The notes: generated from the sequence alone by a model not told the origin. DNA of 64,000 nt from Paenibacillus silvestris (GCF_009882985.1 NZ_WTUZ01000002.1:62260-126259), one strand, 5' to 3'. Shown: positions 54,279 through 63,868, counted from the stretch's first letter. Translations and numbers: made by a program.

Positions 54279-54601
54279 GAGTGATTCAGGAATATGTCCC
54301 TGGCAAGCAGCTGACACTGGCTCATGTCATTGCCAATCCAGATCCGGTTTTGTATACGAAGCTCGGCATCGAGGAGCGCAGTGCGATTGGGATTCTCACG
54401 CTGACTCCAACGGAGACGGCTATCATCGCAGCGGACATTGCAACCAAAGCAGCTGACGTAGGCATCGGCTATTTGGACCGATTCACAGGCTCACTGGTGC
54501 TCACGGGAGAAGTAGCTGCCGTGGAGATGGCGATTGCTGCTGTGAATGTGTTTTTGCTGGAGAAGTTGAAATTTTCGACAGCACCGATCACGAGGTCATA
54601 A
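54260..54601 (+). CDS. eutS: Microcompartment shell protein EutS
   Basis: A 113-residue shell protein with one circularly permuted BMC domain, EutS type: [20 protein letters not shown] at the N-terminus, then [26 protein letters not shown]. Length matches E. coli EutS (111). GAGGAGG precedes the ATG; overlaps eutN by 19 bases. Confidence 0.93.
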   Translation: MEEQKMRVIQEYVPGKQLTLAHVIANPDPVLYTKLGIEERSAIGILTLTPTETAIIAADIATKAADVGIGYLDRFTGSLVLTGEVAAVEMAIAAVNVFLLEKLKFSTAPITRS

Positions 54602-54605
54602 CGCT

Positions 54606-55046
54606 ATGAAAAAAGTGATGATCATCGGTGCCGTCGGCGCAGGCAAATCAACGCTGATCAAAGCCTTATTCGGGGAGTCCCAGCCCGCATCCAAAACGCA
54701 AAGCCTCATCTACCGTGACTGGGTCATCGATACTCCTGGCGAATACAGCGAGAACCCGCTGTATTATCGCTCATTAATGGCGACCTCGCACGAGGCCGCA
54801 GCCGTTCTGCTGGTTCAGGATGCAACGCGGGGCAGGAATTATTTCCCTCCTGGATTTGAACAAGGCTTTGCTGTACCAGCTTTAGGGGCTGTCACCAAAA
54901 TTGATCACCCCCAGGCAGATATCGATCATGCCATCGAACTTCTGAGGCAGGCGTTGCCGGAAGGCGAAATCTTTCTAACGTCCGCTGCTTCGAACGAGGG
55001 TATCACCCAGCTAAAAGATAGGCTTATGCAAATCGTACGCTCTTGA
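54606..55046 (+). CDS. eutP: EutP-like small GTPase
   Basis: A 146-residue P-loop protein: GAVGAGKSTLIKALFG near residue 7, a DTPGE switch near residue 38, and TKID at about 97. The family member EutP/PduV is an ATPase/GTPase with a reported acetate-kinase-related role in Salmonella. No strong ribosome-binding site precedes the ATG, so coupling to eutS is likely. In other Firmicutes eutP often heads the operon; here it is internal. Confidence 0.88.
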   Translation: MKKVMIIGAVGAGKSTLIKALFGESQPASKTQSLIYRDWVIDTPGEYSENPLYYRSLMATSHEAAAVLLVQDATRGRNYFPPGFEQGFAVPALGAVTKIDHPQADIDHAIELLRQALPEGEIFLTSAASNEGITQLKDRLMQIVRS

Positions 55047-55071
55047 TCCTAAAGTGAAGAGGGATTGCACC

Positions 55072-56517
55072 ATGGCGTCCATTATGGAATTGTGCAGCAA
55101 GTATACGCTTTTGAGCAAAGAAGATGTCCAAACCATTCAAGAGATGGCAGTTCATCTCCAACTATTTGCCGATGTATCGGAATCCGACGTCTTTATAGAC
55201 TGTCCGCTCCCTGACCAAAGTACGGCGCTCGTCGTGGCTGAGGCACATCCCTCCAGAGGCTCCTCTTTATACAAAACGTCAGTCGTAGGTCAGTATGCTT
55301 TTGTGCAAAATGAGCCCGCCGTCATGTTCTGCCTGCTTTCCGGCCAATCCGTGATCGGCTCACGGGGTATTTCGCAGGAGCAGATTGCCATTCAGCAAAA
55401 TGTCGTGCCGATTCGCTCCAGAAGCGGCCAAGTTATCGGCGCACTCATCATGGAGAAAGACATTTCCGAGAAACTTGAGCAGGAGAAGAATGTGACTCGA
55501 TTAATGGAGACAACGGAACAGCTAAGCGAAACGCTGCTTAGTGTGGCCATGTCGCAGGGGAGCATGCAGTCGCTGATGCATGAAGGCGTCATTGTTTTTG
55601 ATGATAGGGAGCGGGTCACTTACACGAATCCGCGTGCGCTCGACATGCTGAAGGAAATCGGTCACACGACTGAGGCAACTAACGATTCCTCAATAACCCA
55701 GTTGTTTTATGGGAAATTGACGGTGCTTGGCCGCTCAGGCCTCATCCAGCAGGAACTGCAGATCGGATCTATAACCTTCGAGCTCAAGGCCATGTCCATT
55801 TACCGGGAGCAGCGGGAGGTAGGCGGGATTATTTTGCTGCGCGATATTTCGGATATGAAAGAGAAGGAGAAGCAGCTGATCATCAAATCGGCGGTCATCA
55901 AGGAAATCCATCATCGTGTGAAAAATAATTTGCAAACCGTATCCAGCTTGCTCCGCCTGCAGATGCGCAGAACGAAACACGAAGAGGTCGAGAGGGTGTA
56001 TCGCGACAGCATCAACCGCATTAATTCAATCGCTGTCATTCATGAAATGCTTGCATTCGAAGGACTGGAGACGATCCATTTTAACGAGGTCGTTGACCGT
56101 ATTATGAAGAACATCATTTCCTCCTCGTCCAAACCGGATCAGACAATCGTCCCGACGATTTCTGGGGATGAGCTCATTTTACAGTCCGATGCGGCCACGA
56201 CGCTTGCGCTTGTTGTTAATGAACTTGTGCAGAACTGTGTGCTGCATGCTTTTGGAGAGAGGCGTACTGGGCATATTGAAGTTTCTCTGCAGCATCAAGA
56301 CGCCTTCGCTCGGGTTCGGGTGTCAGATAACGGCATTGGCTTCAAAGCGGCGAATCATTCGGAGCGGAAAGGGCATCTGGGCTTGAAAATTACAGAGACA
56401 CTAGTGGAAGAAAATCTCGGCGGCGTTCTCCATATCATGACGGATGAGCGAGGGACTGAAGTACAGCTTACCTTTCCGATAGCGAGAATGCAGTCTAAGG
56501 AGGACGAATCGCCATGA
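55072..56517 (+). CDS. eutW: Ethanolamine sensor histidine kinase EutW
   Basis: A cytosolic protein of about 481 residues. An N-terminal sensor domain (about 1-150) is followed by a PAS-like segment (MHEGVIVFDDRERVTYTNPRAL) and a HisKA_2-type H-box: KEIHHRVKNNLQTVSSLL near residue 285, with phospho-His in the HH pair. The ATPase core has VNELVQNCVLHAF, DNGIGF and GHLGLKI. EutW senses ethanolamine and phosphorylates EutV. GGGATT lies before ATG 55072; a GTG at 55054 lacks a site. Its stop overlaps the eutV start. Confidence 0.9.
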   Translation: MASIMELCSKYTLLSKEDVQTIQEMAVHLQLFADVSESDVFIDCPLPDQSTALVVAEAHPSRGSSLYKTSVVGQYAFVQNEPAVMFCLLSGQSVIGSRGISQEQIAIQQNVVPIRSRSGQVIGALIMEKDISEKLEQEKNVTRLMETTEQLSETLLSVAMSQGSMQSLMHEGVIVFDDRERVTYTNPRALDMLKEIGHTTEATNDSSITQLFYGKLTVLGRSGLIQQELQIGSITFELKAMSIYREQREVGGIILLRDISDMKEKEKQLIIKSAVIKEIHHRVKNNLQTVSSLLRLQMRRTKHEEVERVYRDSINRINSIAVIHEMLAFEGLETIHFNEVVDRIMKNIISSSSKPDQTIVPTISGDELILQSDAATTLALVVNELVQNCVLHAFGERRTGHIEVSLQHQDAFARVRVSDNGIGFKAANHSERKGHLGLKITETLVEENLGGVLHIMTDERGTEVQLTFPIARMQSKEDESP

Positions 56518-57122
56518 GAAATGCCATCGTCGTCGTCGATGATGATCCCATCATTCGCATGGATATCCGTGAAATGCTGGAGGAGGGCGGTTATTTCGTT
56601 GCAGGCGAAGCCAAAAATGGCGAGGAAGCGATTGAGCTTATCGCTCGCGTGAAGCCAGATTTGGCCATTATGGATATCAAAATGCCCATCATGAACGGCA
56701 TCAAAGCCTCTCATATTATCCGCAAGCTGCAGCAGGATACCTCAGTGCTGCTCCTGACTGCTTACAGTCAGAAGGAGCTCGTGAAGGATGCGCGCGAGGC
56801 GGGTGTGGCTGCTTTTCTGGTCAAACCGGTGTCGGAGGAAGATCTGCTGCCAGCTGTTGAGATTGCTTTGAGCCAGAAGGAGAAGATGGACTCGCTGAAG
56901 CAGGATATCAAACTTCTCAAGCAATCCATTGAGGAACGCAAAAGCATCGAAAAAGCGAAAGGCCTCGTCATGCAGAGGCACACCCTGAGCGAAGAGGAGG
57001 CCTATGCCAGAATGCGCGAAGTGAGCATGGCGGCCCGCATCCCGCTTGCGAGGCTGGCAGATCATATTCTGCGGGATGGGGCCGAGGCCTTGGCAGGCGC
57101 GGGTGAACGGAAATATGGCTGA
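56514..57122 (+). CDS. eutV: ANTAR-domain response regulator EutV
   Basis: A 202-residue protein. The receiver domain has D9-D10 in VVVDDDP, phospho-Asp near 54 in LAIMDIKMPIMNG, and LLLTAYSQ. The C-terminal ANTAR domain (about 135-200) is KSIEKAKGLVMQRHTLSEEE then AYARMREVSMAARIPLARLA, an RNA-binding helical bundle. Phosphorylated EutV dimers bind paired hexaloop hairpins and stop a terminator from forming. The leader at 49286 contains a suitable hairpin. Overlaps eutW by four bases. Confidence 0.93.
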   Translation: MRNAIVVVDDDPIIRMDIREMLEEGGYFVAGEAKNGEEAIELIARVKPDLAIMDIKMPIMNGIKASHIIRKLQQDTSVLLLTAYSQKELVKDAREAGVAAFLVKPVSEEDLLPAVEIALSQKEKMDSLKQDIKLLKQSIEERKSIEKAKGLVMQRHTLSEEEAYARMREVSMAARIPLARLADHILRDGAEALAGAGERKYG

Positions 57123-58593
57123 CCAATGGATGACGAGTGTCGGCCTCGATATTGGAACAAGCACGACGAAGCTGGTGATTTCCCGGCTGAAAATCGTGCG
57201 CTCCTCTGGCGTGCTCAGCCTGCCGCGCTTTCAGATTGCGGAGCGGGAGCTGCTGTACGCAAGCCCGATTTACAGCACTCCGCTGCTGAGCAGCGATGAG
57301 ATCCACACGGAGCGTATTTGGGCCATCGTGGCTCAGGAGTACGAGCAGGCTGGTATCCGGCCAGCGGATATCAAATCCGGCGCCGTCATCATAACGGGCG
57401 AGACGGCGAACAAAACCAACGCGCAGCACATCCTCCACCTGCTCGCGCAGCGAGCGGGAGATTTCGTCGTCGCGACAGCTGGCGCGGATCTCGAAGGGCT
57501 GCTCGCTGGCAAAGGCGCCGGCGCAGAGCAGCGCTCCTTGCAGCTTCGAGGCGCGGTCGCCAACATTGATATCGGCGGCGGGACGGCGAATGCGGCGATT
57601 TTTCATCGAGGCAAGCTGCTCGGCACGGTGGCCTTTCATGTCGGCGGCAGGCTGATCCGGATCGATTCGACCGGCACGATCCTTGAGGTGTCGCCGTCGA
57701 TACGCCCTTGGCTGCAGAGCGCTGGCTACACCGTTCAGCCGGGCGACAGGCTGAGCCTGCCGCAGCTGAACGAGATCTGCAGGGCCATGTGCCGCTGCAT
57801 CATGGACTATTTAAGCGGCCGCGATTCATGCGCGGAGTTAGCGGCTCTAATGATCGGACCACCGCTAGCCGCCATCCCTTCTATAGAAGAGTGGATGGTC
57901 TCCGGCGGCATAGGTCAGCTTATGACGCAGATGCCGCCTCAGAGTTTGACTGACGCGGCGCTGCACCAAGATATCGGCCCGCTGCTCGCTCGCGCCTGGA
58001 AAGAACTGGCCGCTGAGTACCCCGTGCGCCAGATCCAAGCGGATCAGACGGTTAGAGCGACCGTCATCGGCGCTGGGATGCAGAGCACGGAGATCAGCGG
58101 CGCTACGGTGCATTTGGATGCATCGCTGCTGCCGATTCGCAACCTGCCCGTGCTCAAGCTTGAGCTTTCGCCGCAGCTGCTAGTCCAAGGCGGTGGGCTT
58201 GCAGAGCAGTTTGATACCCTCATGAGAAGTGGCGGAAGCTTATTCTCTCTAGATCGTTCGCCTCCGTTTGGCCTTGCGTTATCAGGAACGCACCACCTAA
58301 CCTATCCAACCCTTCAATACATAGCCGATCAGCTGTACGCGAGTTTTACTCATCATTTTCCTCATAGCGAAGCTATGGTCGTCATTTGTGAAACGGATGT
58401 TGCCAAGGCGCTCGGCCAATCCCTCTCAAGACGCTGCGCTCAGCGCCTGAAAGTCATTTGCATCGATCAGATCCGTGTGGAGCACGGGGATTATATCGAT
58501 TTGGGTGAGCCGATCTCCGGCATCATGATTCCCGTAGTGGTCAAAACATTAGCCTTCCAAGCTAAAGGCAGAGGGGAGGAGAGCCATCTATGA
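57115..58593 (+). CDS. eutA: Ethanolamine ammonia-lyase reactivase EutA
   Basis: A 492-residue ATPase with an actin/Hsp70-like fold: SVGLDIGTSTTKLVISRL near residue 6, VANIDIGGGTANAAIFHRG near 146. It exchanges damaged cobalamin on EutBC for fresh AdoCbl, using ATP. The open frame extends upstream to 57046, but ATG 57115 overlaps the eutV stop and follows GGTGAACGGA, which fits coupled translation. Confidence 0.92.
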   Translation: MADQWMTSVGLDIGTSTTKLVISRLKIVRSSGVLSLPRFQIAERELLYASPIYSTPLLSSDEIHTERIWAIVAQEYEQAGIRPADIKSGAVIITGETANKTNAQHILHLLAQRAGDFVVATAGADLEGLLAGKGAGAEQRSLQLRGAVANIDIGGGTANAAIFHRGKLLGTVAFHVGGRLIRIDSTGTILEVSPSIRPWLQSAGYTVQPGDRLSLPQLNEICRAMCRCIMDYLSGRDSCAELAALMIGPPLAAIPSIEEWMVSGGIGQLMTQMPPQSLTDAALHQDIGPLLARAWKELAAEYPVRQIQADQTVRATVIGAGMQSTEISGATVHLDASLLPIRNLPVLKLELSPQLLVQGGGLAEQFDTLMRSGGSLFSLDRSPPFGLALSGTHHLTYPTLQYIADQLYASFTHHFPHSEAMVVICETDVAKALGQSLSRRCAQRLKVICIDQIRVEHGDYIDLGEPISGIMIPVVVKTLAFQAKGRGEESHL

Positions 58594-59951
58594 ATTTGAA
58601 AACGACACTGCTCGGCACGACCTTTCAATTCAAGGATTTGAAGGAAGTGATGGCCAAAGCGAATGAAGAGAAGTCCGGCGACCAGCTCGCGGGCATTTCC
58701 GCGCAGGATGCGAAGGAAAGAATCGCCGCCAAAGAAGTGCTTGCCGATTTGACGCTGGCGGATATTCGCAACCATCCTCTGCTGTCTCCAGAAACCGATG
58801 AAGTTTCACGGATTATCGAGGATGCTTTGAATGAGAAAATCTATGCCGAGGTGCGGAATTGGACGGTGGCTGAGCTGCGAGAGCATTTGCTGCGGCAGGA
58901 GACAGGGAATCAGGAAATCCGCCGGATTTCCCGGGGGCTAACGAGTGAGATGGTGGCCGCAGCTGCTAAACTGATGACGAATCTGGATCTGGTGCAGGCT
59001 GCCTCCAAGATGGAAGTGACGAGCCATTGCAACATCACCATCGGTCAAAAAGGCGTACTAGCCGGAAGGGCTCAGCCCAATCATCCTACAGACAATATTC
59101 AGGGCATTAAGGCGGCCCTTTTTGAAGCATTAAGCTACGGGATCGGCGATGCGGTGATTGGCATCAATCCCGTTATTGATTCGGCCGATAGCGTGAAGCA
59201 CATTTTGCAGATGACCAAAGAGGTCATGGAGAAATGGCAGATCCCTACGCAGAACTGCGTTTTGGCGCATATCAAGACGCAGATGCGCGCTATTCGTCAG
59301 GGCGCGCCTGCGGACATGGTGTTCCAAAGCTTGGCGGGATCGGAAGAGGGCAATAAAGCTTTCGGCATCGACGTCGCGCTGCTGGATGAAGCGGATGAGC
59401 TCATCATGCGGGAGGGCACGGGGACGGGACCGAATCTGTGGTATTTTGAAACCGGCCAGGGCTCTGAGTTATCCGCGGAAGCGCATCACGGTATCGATCA
59501 GGTCACGCTGGAGTCGCGCTGTTACGGGCTTGCCCGAAAATATAAGCCGTTTATCGTCAATACGGTGGTTGGTTTCATTGGGCCTGAGTATTTATATGAC
59601 AGCAAACAGGTTATTCGCGCCGGGCTGGAAGACCATTTCATGGGCAAGCTTCAGGGGCTGCCGATGGGGGTGGATGTTTGCTACACCAACCACATGAAGG
59701 CGGATCAGAATGACATGGACAATTTGGCTGTGCTGCTTTCCGCTGCAGGCGTCAATTATTTGATCGGTGTAGCCATGGCCGACGACTGTATGCTCAACTA
59801 TCAGTCGACCAGCTATCACGATATCGCTACTTTGCGGGAATTAATGAGGCTGCGGCCGGCTCCGGCTTTTGAACAATGGCTGATTCGAATGGGCATTATG
59901 GAAAATGGCCGACTAACGCCACTTGCGGGAGACCCGAGTTTATTTATGTGA
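58590..59951 (+). CDS. eutB: Ethanolamine ammonia-lyase large subunit
   Basis: A 453-residue subunit. It contains the active site for AdoCbl-dependent conversion of ethanolamine to acetaldehyde and ammonia: SHCNITIGQKGVLAGRAQPN near 147-166, the Glu-rich LLDEADELIMREGTGTGPNLWYF near 262, and VDVCYTNHMKADQNDMDNL near 360. Length matches E. coli EutB (453). It overlaps eutA by four bases. Confidence 0.95.
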   Translation: MNLKTTLLGTTFQFKDLKEVMAKANEEKSGDQLAGISAQDAKERIAAKEVLADLTLADIRNHPLLSPETDEVSRIIEDALNEKIYAEVRNWTVAELREHLLRQETGNQEIRRISRGLTSEMVAAAAKLMTNLDLVQAASKMEVTSHCNITIGQKGVLAGRAQPNHPTDNIQGIKAALFEALSYGIGDAVIGINPVIDSADSVKHILQMTKEVMEKWQIPTQNCVLAHIKTQMRAIRQGAPADMVFQSLAGSEEGNKAFGIDVALLDEADELIMREGTGTGPNLWYFETGQGSELSAEAHHGIDQVTLESRCYGLARKYKPFIVNTVVGFIGPEYLYDSKQVIRAGLEDHFMGKLQGLPMGVDVCYTNHMKADQNDMDNLAVLLSAAGVNYLIGVAMADDCMLNYQSTSYHDIATLRELMRLRPAPAFEQWLIRMGIMENGRLTPLAGDPSLFM

Positions 59952-59964
59952 AGGAGGTGTACCG

Positions 59965-60831
59965 ATGAACCATGCTGTCCCCATCGATGCGCTGGTTGAT
60001 ATGGTGATGGCAGAGCTAGAGAAGAAGCTATCCATTCCTGTATCCAAAGGGGAAGAGTCCCCGCCGTCTGATCCTCCAGATTTAACTGTTCCGGCAAACG
60101 AAGAGCCGCAGTCGCATGTGCCGAGTCCCAAATGGGAGGAGGGGATGAGCGAACTGCTGTCCAGCACACCATCGCGAATCGGCGTTTGGCGGGCGGGCAC
60201 GAGGGCGCTGACCAAAGAGGTGCTGAAATTTCGCCGTGACCATGCAGCAGCTGTCGATTCCATCTATGGCCAAGCGAGTCCAGCGCTTTTGGACCAATTC
60301 GGTTTATTTGCCGTAGAAACGCGCTATGAGAACACGGAAAACTACTTAAAGCGCCCCGACATGGGACGTATTGTTACAGAGGAGGGAATCGCCCTTATTC
60401 AGCAAAAATGCAAGATGCAGCCACAGGTGCAGATCGTTGTGTCTGATGGGCTAAGCGCCAACGCAGTAGATGCGAATCTCGCCGATGTATATCCTTCGCT
60501 TCTTGACTCGCTAAGTGCTTATAAGTTATCCACAGGTACTCCGTTTTTTGTGCGAGGCGGCCGGGTGGCCGTGATGGATCATATTGGTGAAATCTTGCAG
60601 CCGGATGTACTCGTGCTTTTGATCGGAGAACGCCCTGGGCTTGTTTCGTCCAAATCTTTAAGTGCCTACATCTGTTACAGACCGCGGAAAGGCACGGTAG
60701 AGAGCGACCGCACAGTCATTTCCAATATTCATCGCGGGGGCACACCTCCACTGGAAGGCGGCGCGCATATCGGCACCCTCGTACAGAAAATGCTCGAACA
60801 AAAGACGAGCGGCGTTAACCTTGAAATCTGA
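59965..60831 (+). CDS. eutC: Ethanolamine ammonia-lyase small subunit
   Basis: A 288-residue subunit that, with EutB, holds AdoCbl. It has a variable linker and an encapsulation-like helix at the N-terminus (DALVDMVMAELEKKL), then SRIGVWRAGTRALTKEVLKFR near 76, VSDGLSANAVDANL near 155 and LIGERPGLVSSKSLSAYICYRP near 208. GAAGGAGGTG before ATG 59965 sets the start. Confidence 0.94.
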   Translation: MNHAVPIDALVDMVMAELEKKLSIPVSKGEESPPSDPPDLTVPANEEPQSHVPSPKWEEGMSELLSSTPSRIGVWRAGTRALTKEVLKFRRDHAAAVDSIYGQASPALLDQFGLFAVETRYENTENYLKRPDMGRIVTEEGIALIQQKCKMQPQVQIVVSDGLSANAVDANLADVYPSLLDSLSAYKLSTGTPFFVRGGRVAVMDHIGEILQPDVLVLLIGERPGLVSSKSLSAYICYRPRKGTVESDRTVISNIHRGGTPPLEGGAHIGTLVQKMLEQKTSGVNLEI

Positions 60832-60872
60832 ATCTGAACAAGCAAGTCATTCGGTGAAGGAGGTGGGGCGGA

Positions 60873-61001
60873 ATGGGACTGACGATTGGCATCGTCATTG
60901 TTGTGATCACGTGTTTGTTTGCAGGGTGGATCGTTAGTATCGCGAACAAGAGCATTCGGGAGTTCGATGAGAGCAAGCATGAAAGCTTCTTGGGGAAATG
61001 A
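60873..61001 (+). CDS. 42-residue single-helix membrane protein beside the permease
   Basis: A 42-residue protein with one membrane segment (LTIGIVIVVITCLFAGWIV) and a charged tail (NKSIREFDESKHES). GAAGGAGGTGGGG precedes the ATG. It lies between eutC and the permease, 45 bases before the latter. Short transmembrane proteins next to solute transporters often act as accessory subunits (as in MetS or KdpF), which is the likely role. Its size makes it easy to miss. Confidence 0.72.
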   Translation: MGLTIGIVIVVITCLFAGWIVSIANKSIREFDESKHESFLGK

Positions 61002-61046
61002 ATCGTGGCTGTACCAATCGTATGGAATGGATGAGGAGGAATTAAG

Positions 61047-62570
61047 ATGAGCTTATCTTCCAATCATCAGGACAAAGACAAAAGTGATTTGAACAAGTTC
61101 GGTTATGCCCAGGAGCTGCTGCGCAGTATGGGTGGGTTTTCCAACTTTGCGATCTCATTCTCCATCATTTCCATTCTGACTGGCGCTGTATCTCTGTACG
61201 GTCACGGATTAACCTACGGCGGAGCGGGCATGATGGGCTTCGGCTGGCCAATCGTCGCGTTTTTTGTGATGTGTGTTGCGGCTGTCATGGCTGAGCTGGC
61301 CTCGGCCATTCCGACGGCAGGCGCTTTGTACCACTGGGCTGCGATCCTGAGAAACAAACGCTGGGGCTGGTACACCGCCTGGATCAACCTCATCGGCCAA
61401 ATCGGCATCGTCGCCGGCATCGACTATTCCGTCGCGTTGTTCGCTGATCCTCTGATCGCTAGCGTCTTCGGTTATGAATCCAGCAATACAACGGTGTTGA
61501 TTTGCTTCTCGGTCATTTTGCTTACGCATGGCATCCTCAATCACATCGGTATTCGGATCGTTGCGAAGCTCAACGACTTCTCCGCCTGGTACCACATCGC
61601 TGTGGTGGCGGTGCTGGTCCTGTCTCTGGCCTTTTTCACCAAAGGCAGCCTAAACCCGGTCTCGTACCTGTTCCAAGTAGGCGAAACCTTTTCCGATAAA
61701 CCTTATATGTTTGCTTTTTTGATCGGACTTTTGCAGGCACAGTGGACCTTTACGGGCTATGACGCTTCGGCGCATACCATTGAAGAAACGATTAATCCGC
61801 GTGTGCGCGCGCCTTGGGGGATTTTCACATCCGTCGCGTATTCATTTGTTATTGGTTTCATCATGCTCGCCTTTGTCACCTTGTCCATCAAGGATGCTAG
61901 TGCGGCTGCTGGTTCCAGTAATGCGTTCATCTATGTGATCAGCGAAGCGCTTGGCGGTACGTTTGGTTCTGTCATTTTGTGGCTAGTCACCGCTGCGATG
62001 TGGTTCTGCGGACTTGCGTCCATCACCTCTTTTTCCCGCATGATGTATGCTTTCTCTAGGGATCAAGGGATGCCGTTAAGCACACAATGGGCGCAAATTT
62101 CCAAAAAATATCGGACCCCGGCCAAAGCCATCTGGCTGGCCATCATTCTCTCCTTCCTTCTTGCTTTCATCGACTATCTCATCAAAATGGTGAACCCCGA
62201 TGCCACGTACACAACGATAGCGTTCTTAACAGCGGTTAGTGTTGTAGGTCTCTATGTCGCCTATGGCATTCCCATTTACCTGAAGCTCCGGGCCAAAGCC
62301 GAAGGAAGATTTCAAGATAAGCATCTCGGGCCTTGGAATCTCGGAAAATACAGCAATGTGATCTCGTTTGTCGCGCTGATCTGGATTCTCTTTATTTGCG
62401 TCATCATGGTCATCCCTCCGAACCAAATGGCCGGTTATGCCGTAGCGGGAATGCTCATTCTCTTGGTCATTATGGATTTGTCCTACTATAACAAGCACTT
62501 CCTTGGCCCGCAGGCTGCTCTTAACAAGTCTATGGAGGAGATTTTGCGCCGGGAAAAAGAGTTAGAATAG
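61047..62570 (+). CDS. APC-superfamily permease, likely ethanolamine uptake
   Basis: A 507-residue integral membrane protein with about 12 helices, of the amino acid/polyamine/choline type. The N-terminus has GGFSNFAISFSIISILTGAV, then GHGLTYGGAGMMGFGWPIVA and AELASAIPTAGALYHW, and the family's FTGYDASAHTIEETINPR near 238. These features fit the ACT/EAT groups that move choline, GABA or ethanolamine. Operon position makes ethanolamine the best guess. GAGGAGG precedes the ATG. Confidence 0.82.
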   Translation: MSLSSNHQDKDKSDLNKFGYAQELLRSMGGFSNFAISFSIISILTGAVSLYGHGLTYGGAGMMGFGWPIVAFFVMCVAAVMAELASAIPTAGALYHWAAILRNKRWGWYTAWINLIGQIGIVAGIDYSVALFADPLIASVFGYESSNTTVLICFSVILLTHGILNHIGIRIVAKLNDFSAWYHIAVVAVLVLSLAFFTKGSLNPVSYLFQVGETFSDKPYMFAFLIGLLQAQWTFTGYDASAHTIEETINPRVRAPWGIFTSVAYSFVIGFIMLAFVTLSIKDASAAAGSSNAFIYVISEALGGTFGSVILWLVTAAMWFCGLASITSFSRMMYAFSRDQGMPLSTQWAQISKKYRTPAKAIWLAIILSFLLAFIDYLIKMVNPDATYTTIAFLTAVSVVGLYVAYGIPIYLKLRAKAEGRFQDKHLGPWNLGKYSNVISFVALIWILFICVIMVIPPNQMAGYAVAGMLILLVIMDLSYYNKHFLGPQAALNKSMEEILRREKELE

Positions 62571-62656
62571 ACTTCATCCTACTTGGTTTAGCCTTTGATA
62601 GATTTGGGCATCCTTTTACTAGAGTTGTAGATTCTAGTGAAGAGGTGCCTTTTTAT

Positions 62657-63415
62657 ATGCAGAAAAATTGGATTAACGCCATTCTTGCAGTTGCTATTAT
62701 CGGCATTATCTTTGGCTGGGTTCGTCATGCAGATGCTCGCAGCGGGCAAGAAGCGCTTCAACTTTTGAACACTGTGAAACCGTACATGATGAATGAGCAG
62801 CAAATTGCTTTCAAATATACGGGCTATTACGGAACTTGCGATGGCAGCGACCTTAACATCCTCCATACCGGCCAAAAGCTCTCCCAAGCCTTCAATATTC
62901 CGCAAGCAGATCAATTAAGCGAGTCCAACTCCCATGCGGTGTATTCAGCACGTACGGAGATTGCTCCTGGTGCAGTCGCCACCTTAACAGTTGCAAGTCC
63001 AGCCGGATCCAATGGCTGCTATACCGTGCTGAAATTAGATGCATCTGAACAAGCAGATCAATATGAGCTTATGAATTGGCAAGAGCAAGCTGGCGATCAA
63101 TTAAAGAAACTAGGCATCGAGGGACAATGGAATGTGATGGTGCAAAGCTATGTTAACGAGCAAGAGCAAGTACTGTCAGGGAAAAATAGTGCCAACGATT
63201 TGGCTCATGCAGTAGCGCAAGCTTTTAAAGGCACAATAGTAGAGAGTTATAGTGATTCAAAGACGATTAGCTTGTCTTTGGCTTCTGATGCGTTTCAAAC
63301 TTCCATCCAAAGCGGAAACCAAACAGTGAATATGCAGCTTGCTCTGCATCAGGACTCAACGACAGGCAAGTGGCGGCTGACAGCAGGCACACCGATTATC
63401 ACTATGGAGTACTAG
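62657..63415 (+). CDS. ywmB: YwmB-like secreted/membrane-anchored protein
   Basis: A 252-residue protein with an N-terminal membrane or signal segment (WINAILAVAIIGIIFGWV). The rest resembles Bacillus YwmB: TGYYGTCDGSDLNILHTGQKL, WQEQAGDQLKKLGIEGQWN and VAQAFKGTIVESY. Function in Bacillus is unknown. GAAGAGGTG before ATG 62657 sets the start; an in-frame GTG at 62645 is less likely. Confidence 0.75.
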   Translation: MQKNWINAILAVAIIGIIFGWVRHADARSGQEALQLLNTVKPYMMNEQQIAFKYTGYYGTCDGSDLNILHTGQKLSQAFNIPQADQLSESNSHAVYSARTEIAPGAVATLTVASPAGSNGCYTVLKLDASEQADQYELMNWQEQAGDQLKKLGIEGQWNVMVQSYVNEQEQVLSGKNSANDLAHAVAQAFKGTIVESYSDSKTISLSLASDAFQTSIQSGNQTVNMQLALHQDSTTGKWRLTAGTPIITMEY

Positions 63416-63461
63416 TTCTCTATACATATATGAAATGCAAATAACGTTAAGGAGTGAAGAG

Positions 63462-63674
63462 ATGTCAACGATTATGAAACCAGTCATTCCAAGTGTTATT
63501 GCCGAGTCCATTGAAAGGTTGCGACGAGAAGGATGGGCAGACGACGATTTCTTCAACTTTCCGAGGTATGATGATGAATTACCGGAGGCTCGCATTCTGT
63601 TTCATTTCTTTCGAAATAATCGCGTAACGTTCGCCGCGGCAATCGTCAACAGCTATACCGTATATGAGGGATAA
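63462..63674 (+). CDS. Small hypothetical protein
   Basis: A 70-residue protein with AAGGAGTGAAGAG before the ATG at 63462. It has a helix (PSVIAESIERLRREGWADDDF) and a strand-rich end. No known motif seen; coding support is the good ribosome-binding site and start. Confidence 0.55.
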   Translation: MSTIMKPVIPSVIAESIERLRREGWADDDFFNFPRYDDELPEARILFHFFRNNRVTFAAAIVNSYTVYEG

Positions 63675-63685
63675 AAGGTGACTGT

Positions 63686-63714
63686 AACACTTGCTCTAGG
63701 GGCAGGTGTTCTTT
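63686..63714 (+). terminator. Weak terminator before the rRNA promoters
   Basis: AACACTTGC/GCAGGTGTT stem (one wobble) with a 7-nt loop and a poor T run. Confidence 0.55.
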
Positions 63715-63738
63715 CGTTAAAAAAATGAAAAAAAATAG

Positions 63739-63868
63739 TTGCATTCCACTTGTTGGACATGTTATATTGTCATTCCGGCCGCAAGAATGCCGCGAAATAA
63801 GCAAGAAAATGCAGCTCGAAAAAAGAAATAAAAAAAGAGTTGCACAATGAAAAATAGTATGGTATATT
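63739..63868 (+). promoter_or_regulatory. Tandem rRNA promoters
   Basis: P1: TTGCAT at 63739-63744 and TATATT at 63763-63768 (spacer 18). P2: TTGCAC at 63840-63845 and TATATT at 63863-63868 (spacer 17). Paired strong promoters of this kind precede rrn operons in Bacillales. Confidence 0.82.

Noticed and set aside
56968..57639. 223-codon reverse frame
   Set aside because: Antisense to eutV and eutA in a GC-rich stretch where spurious frames are common.
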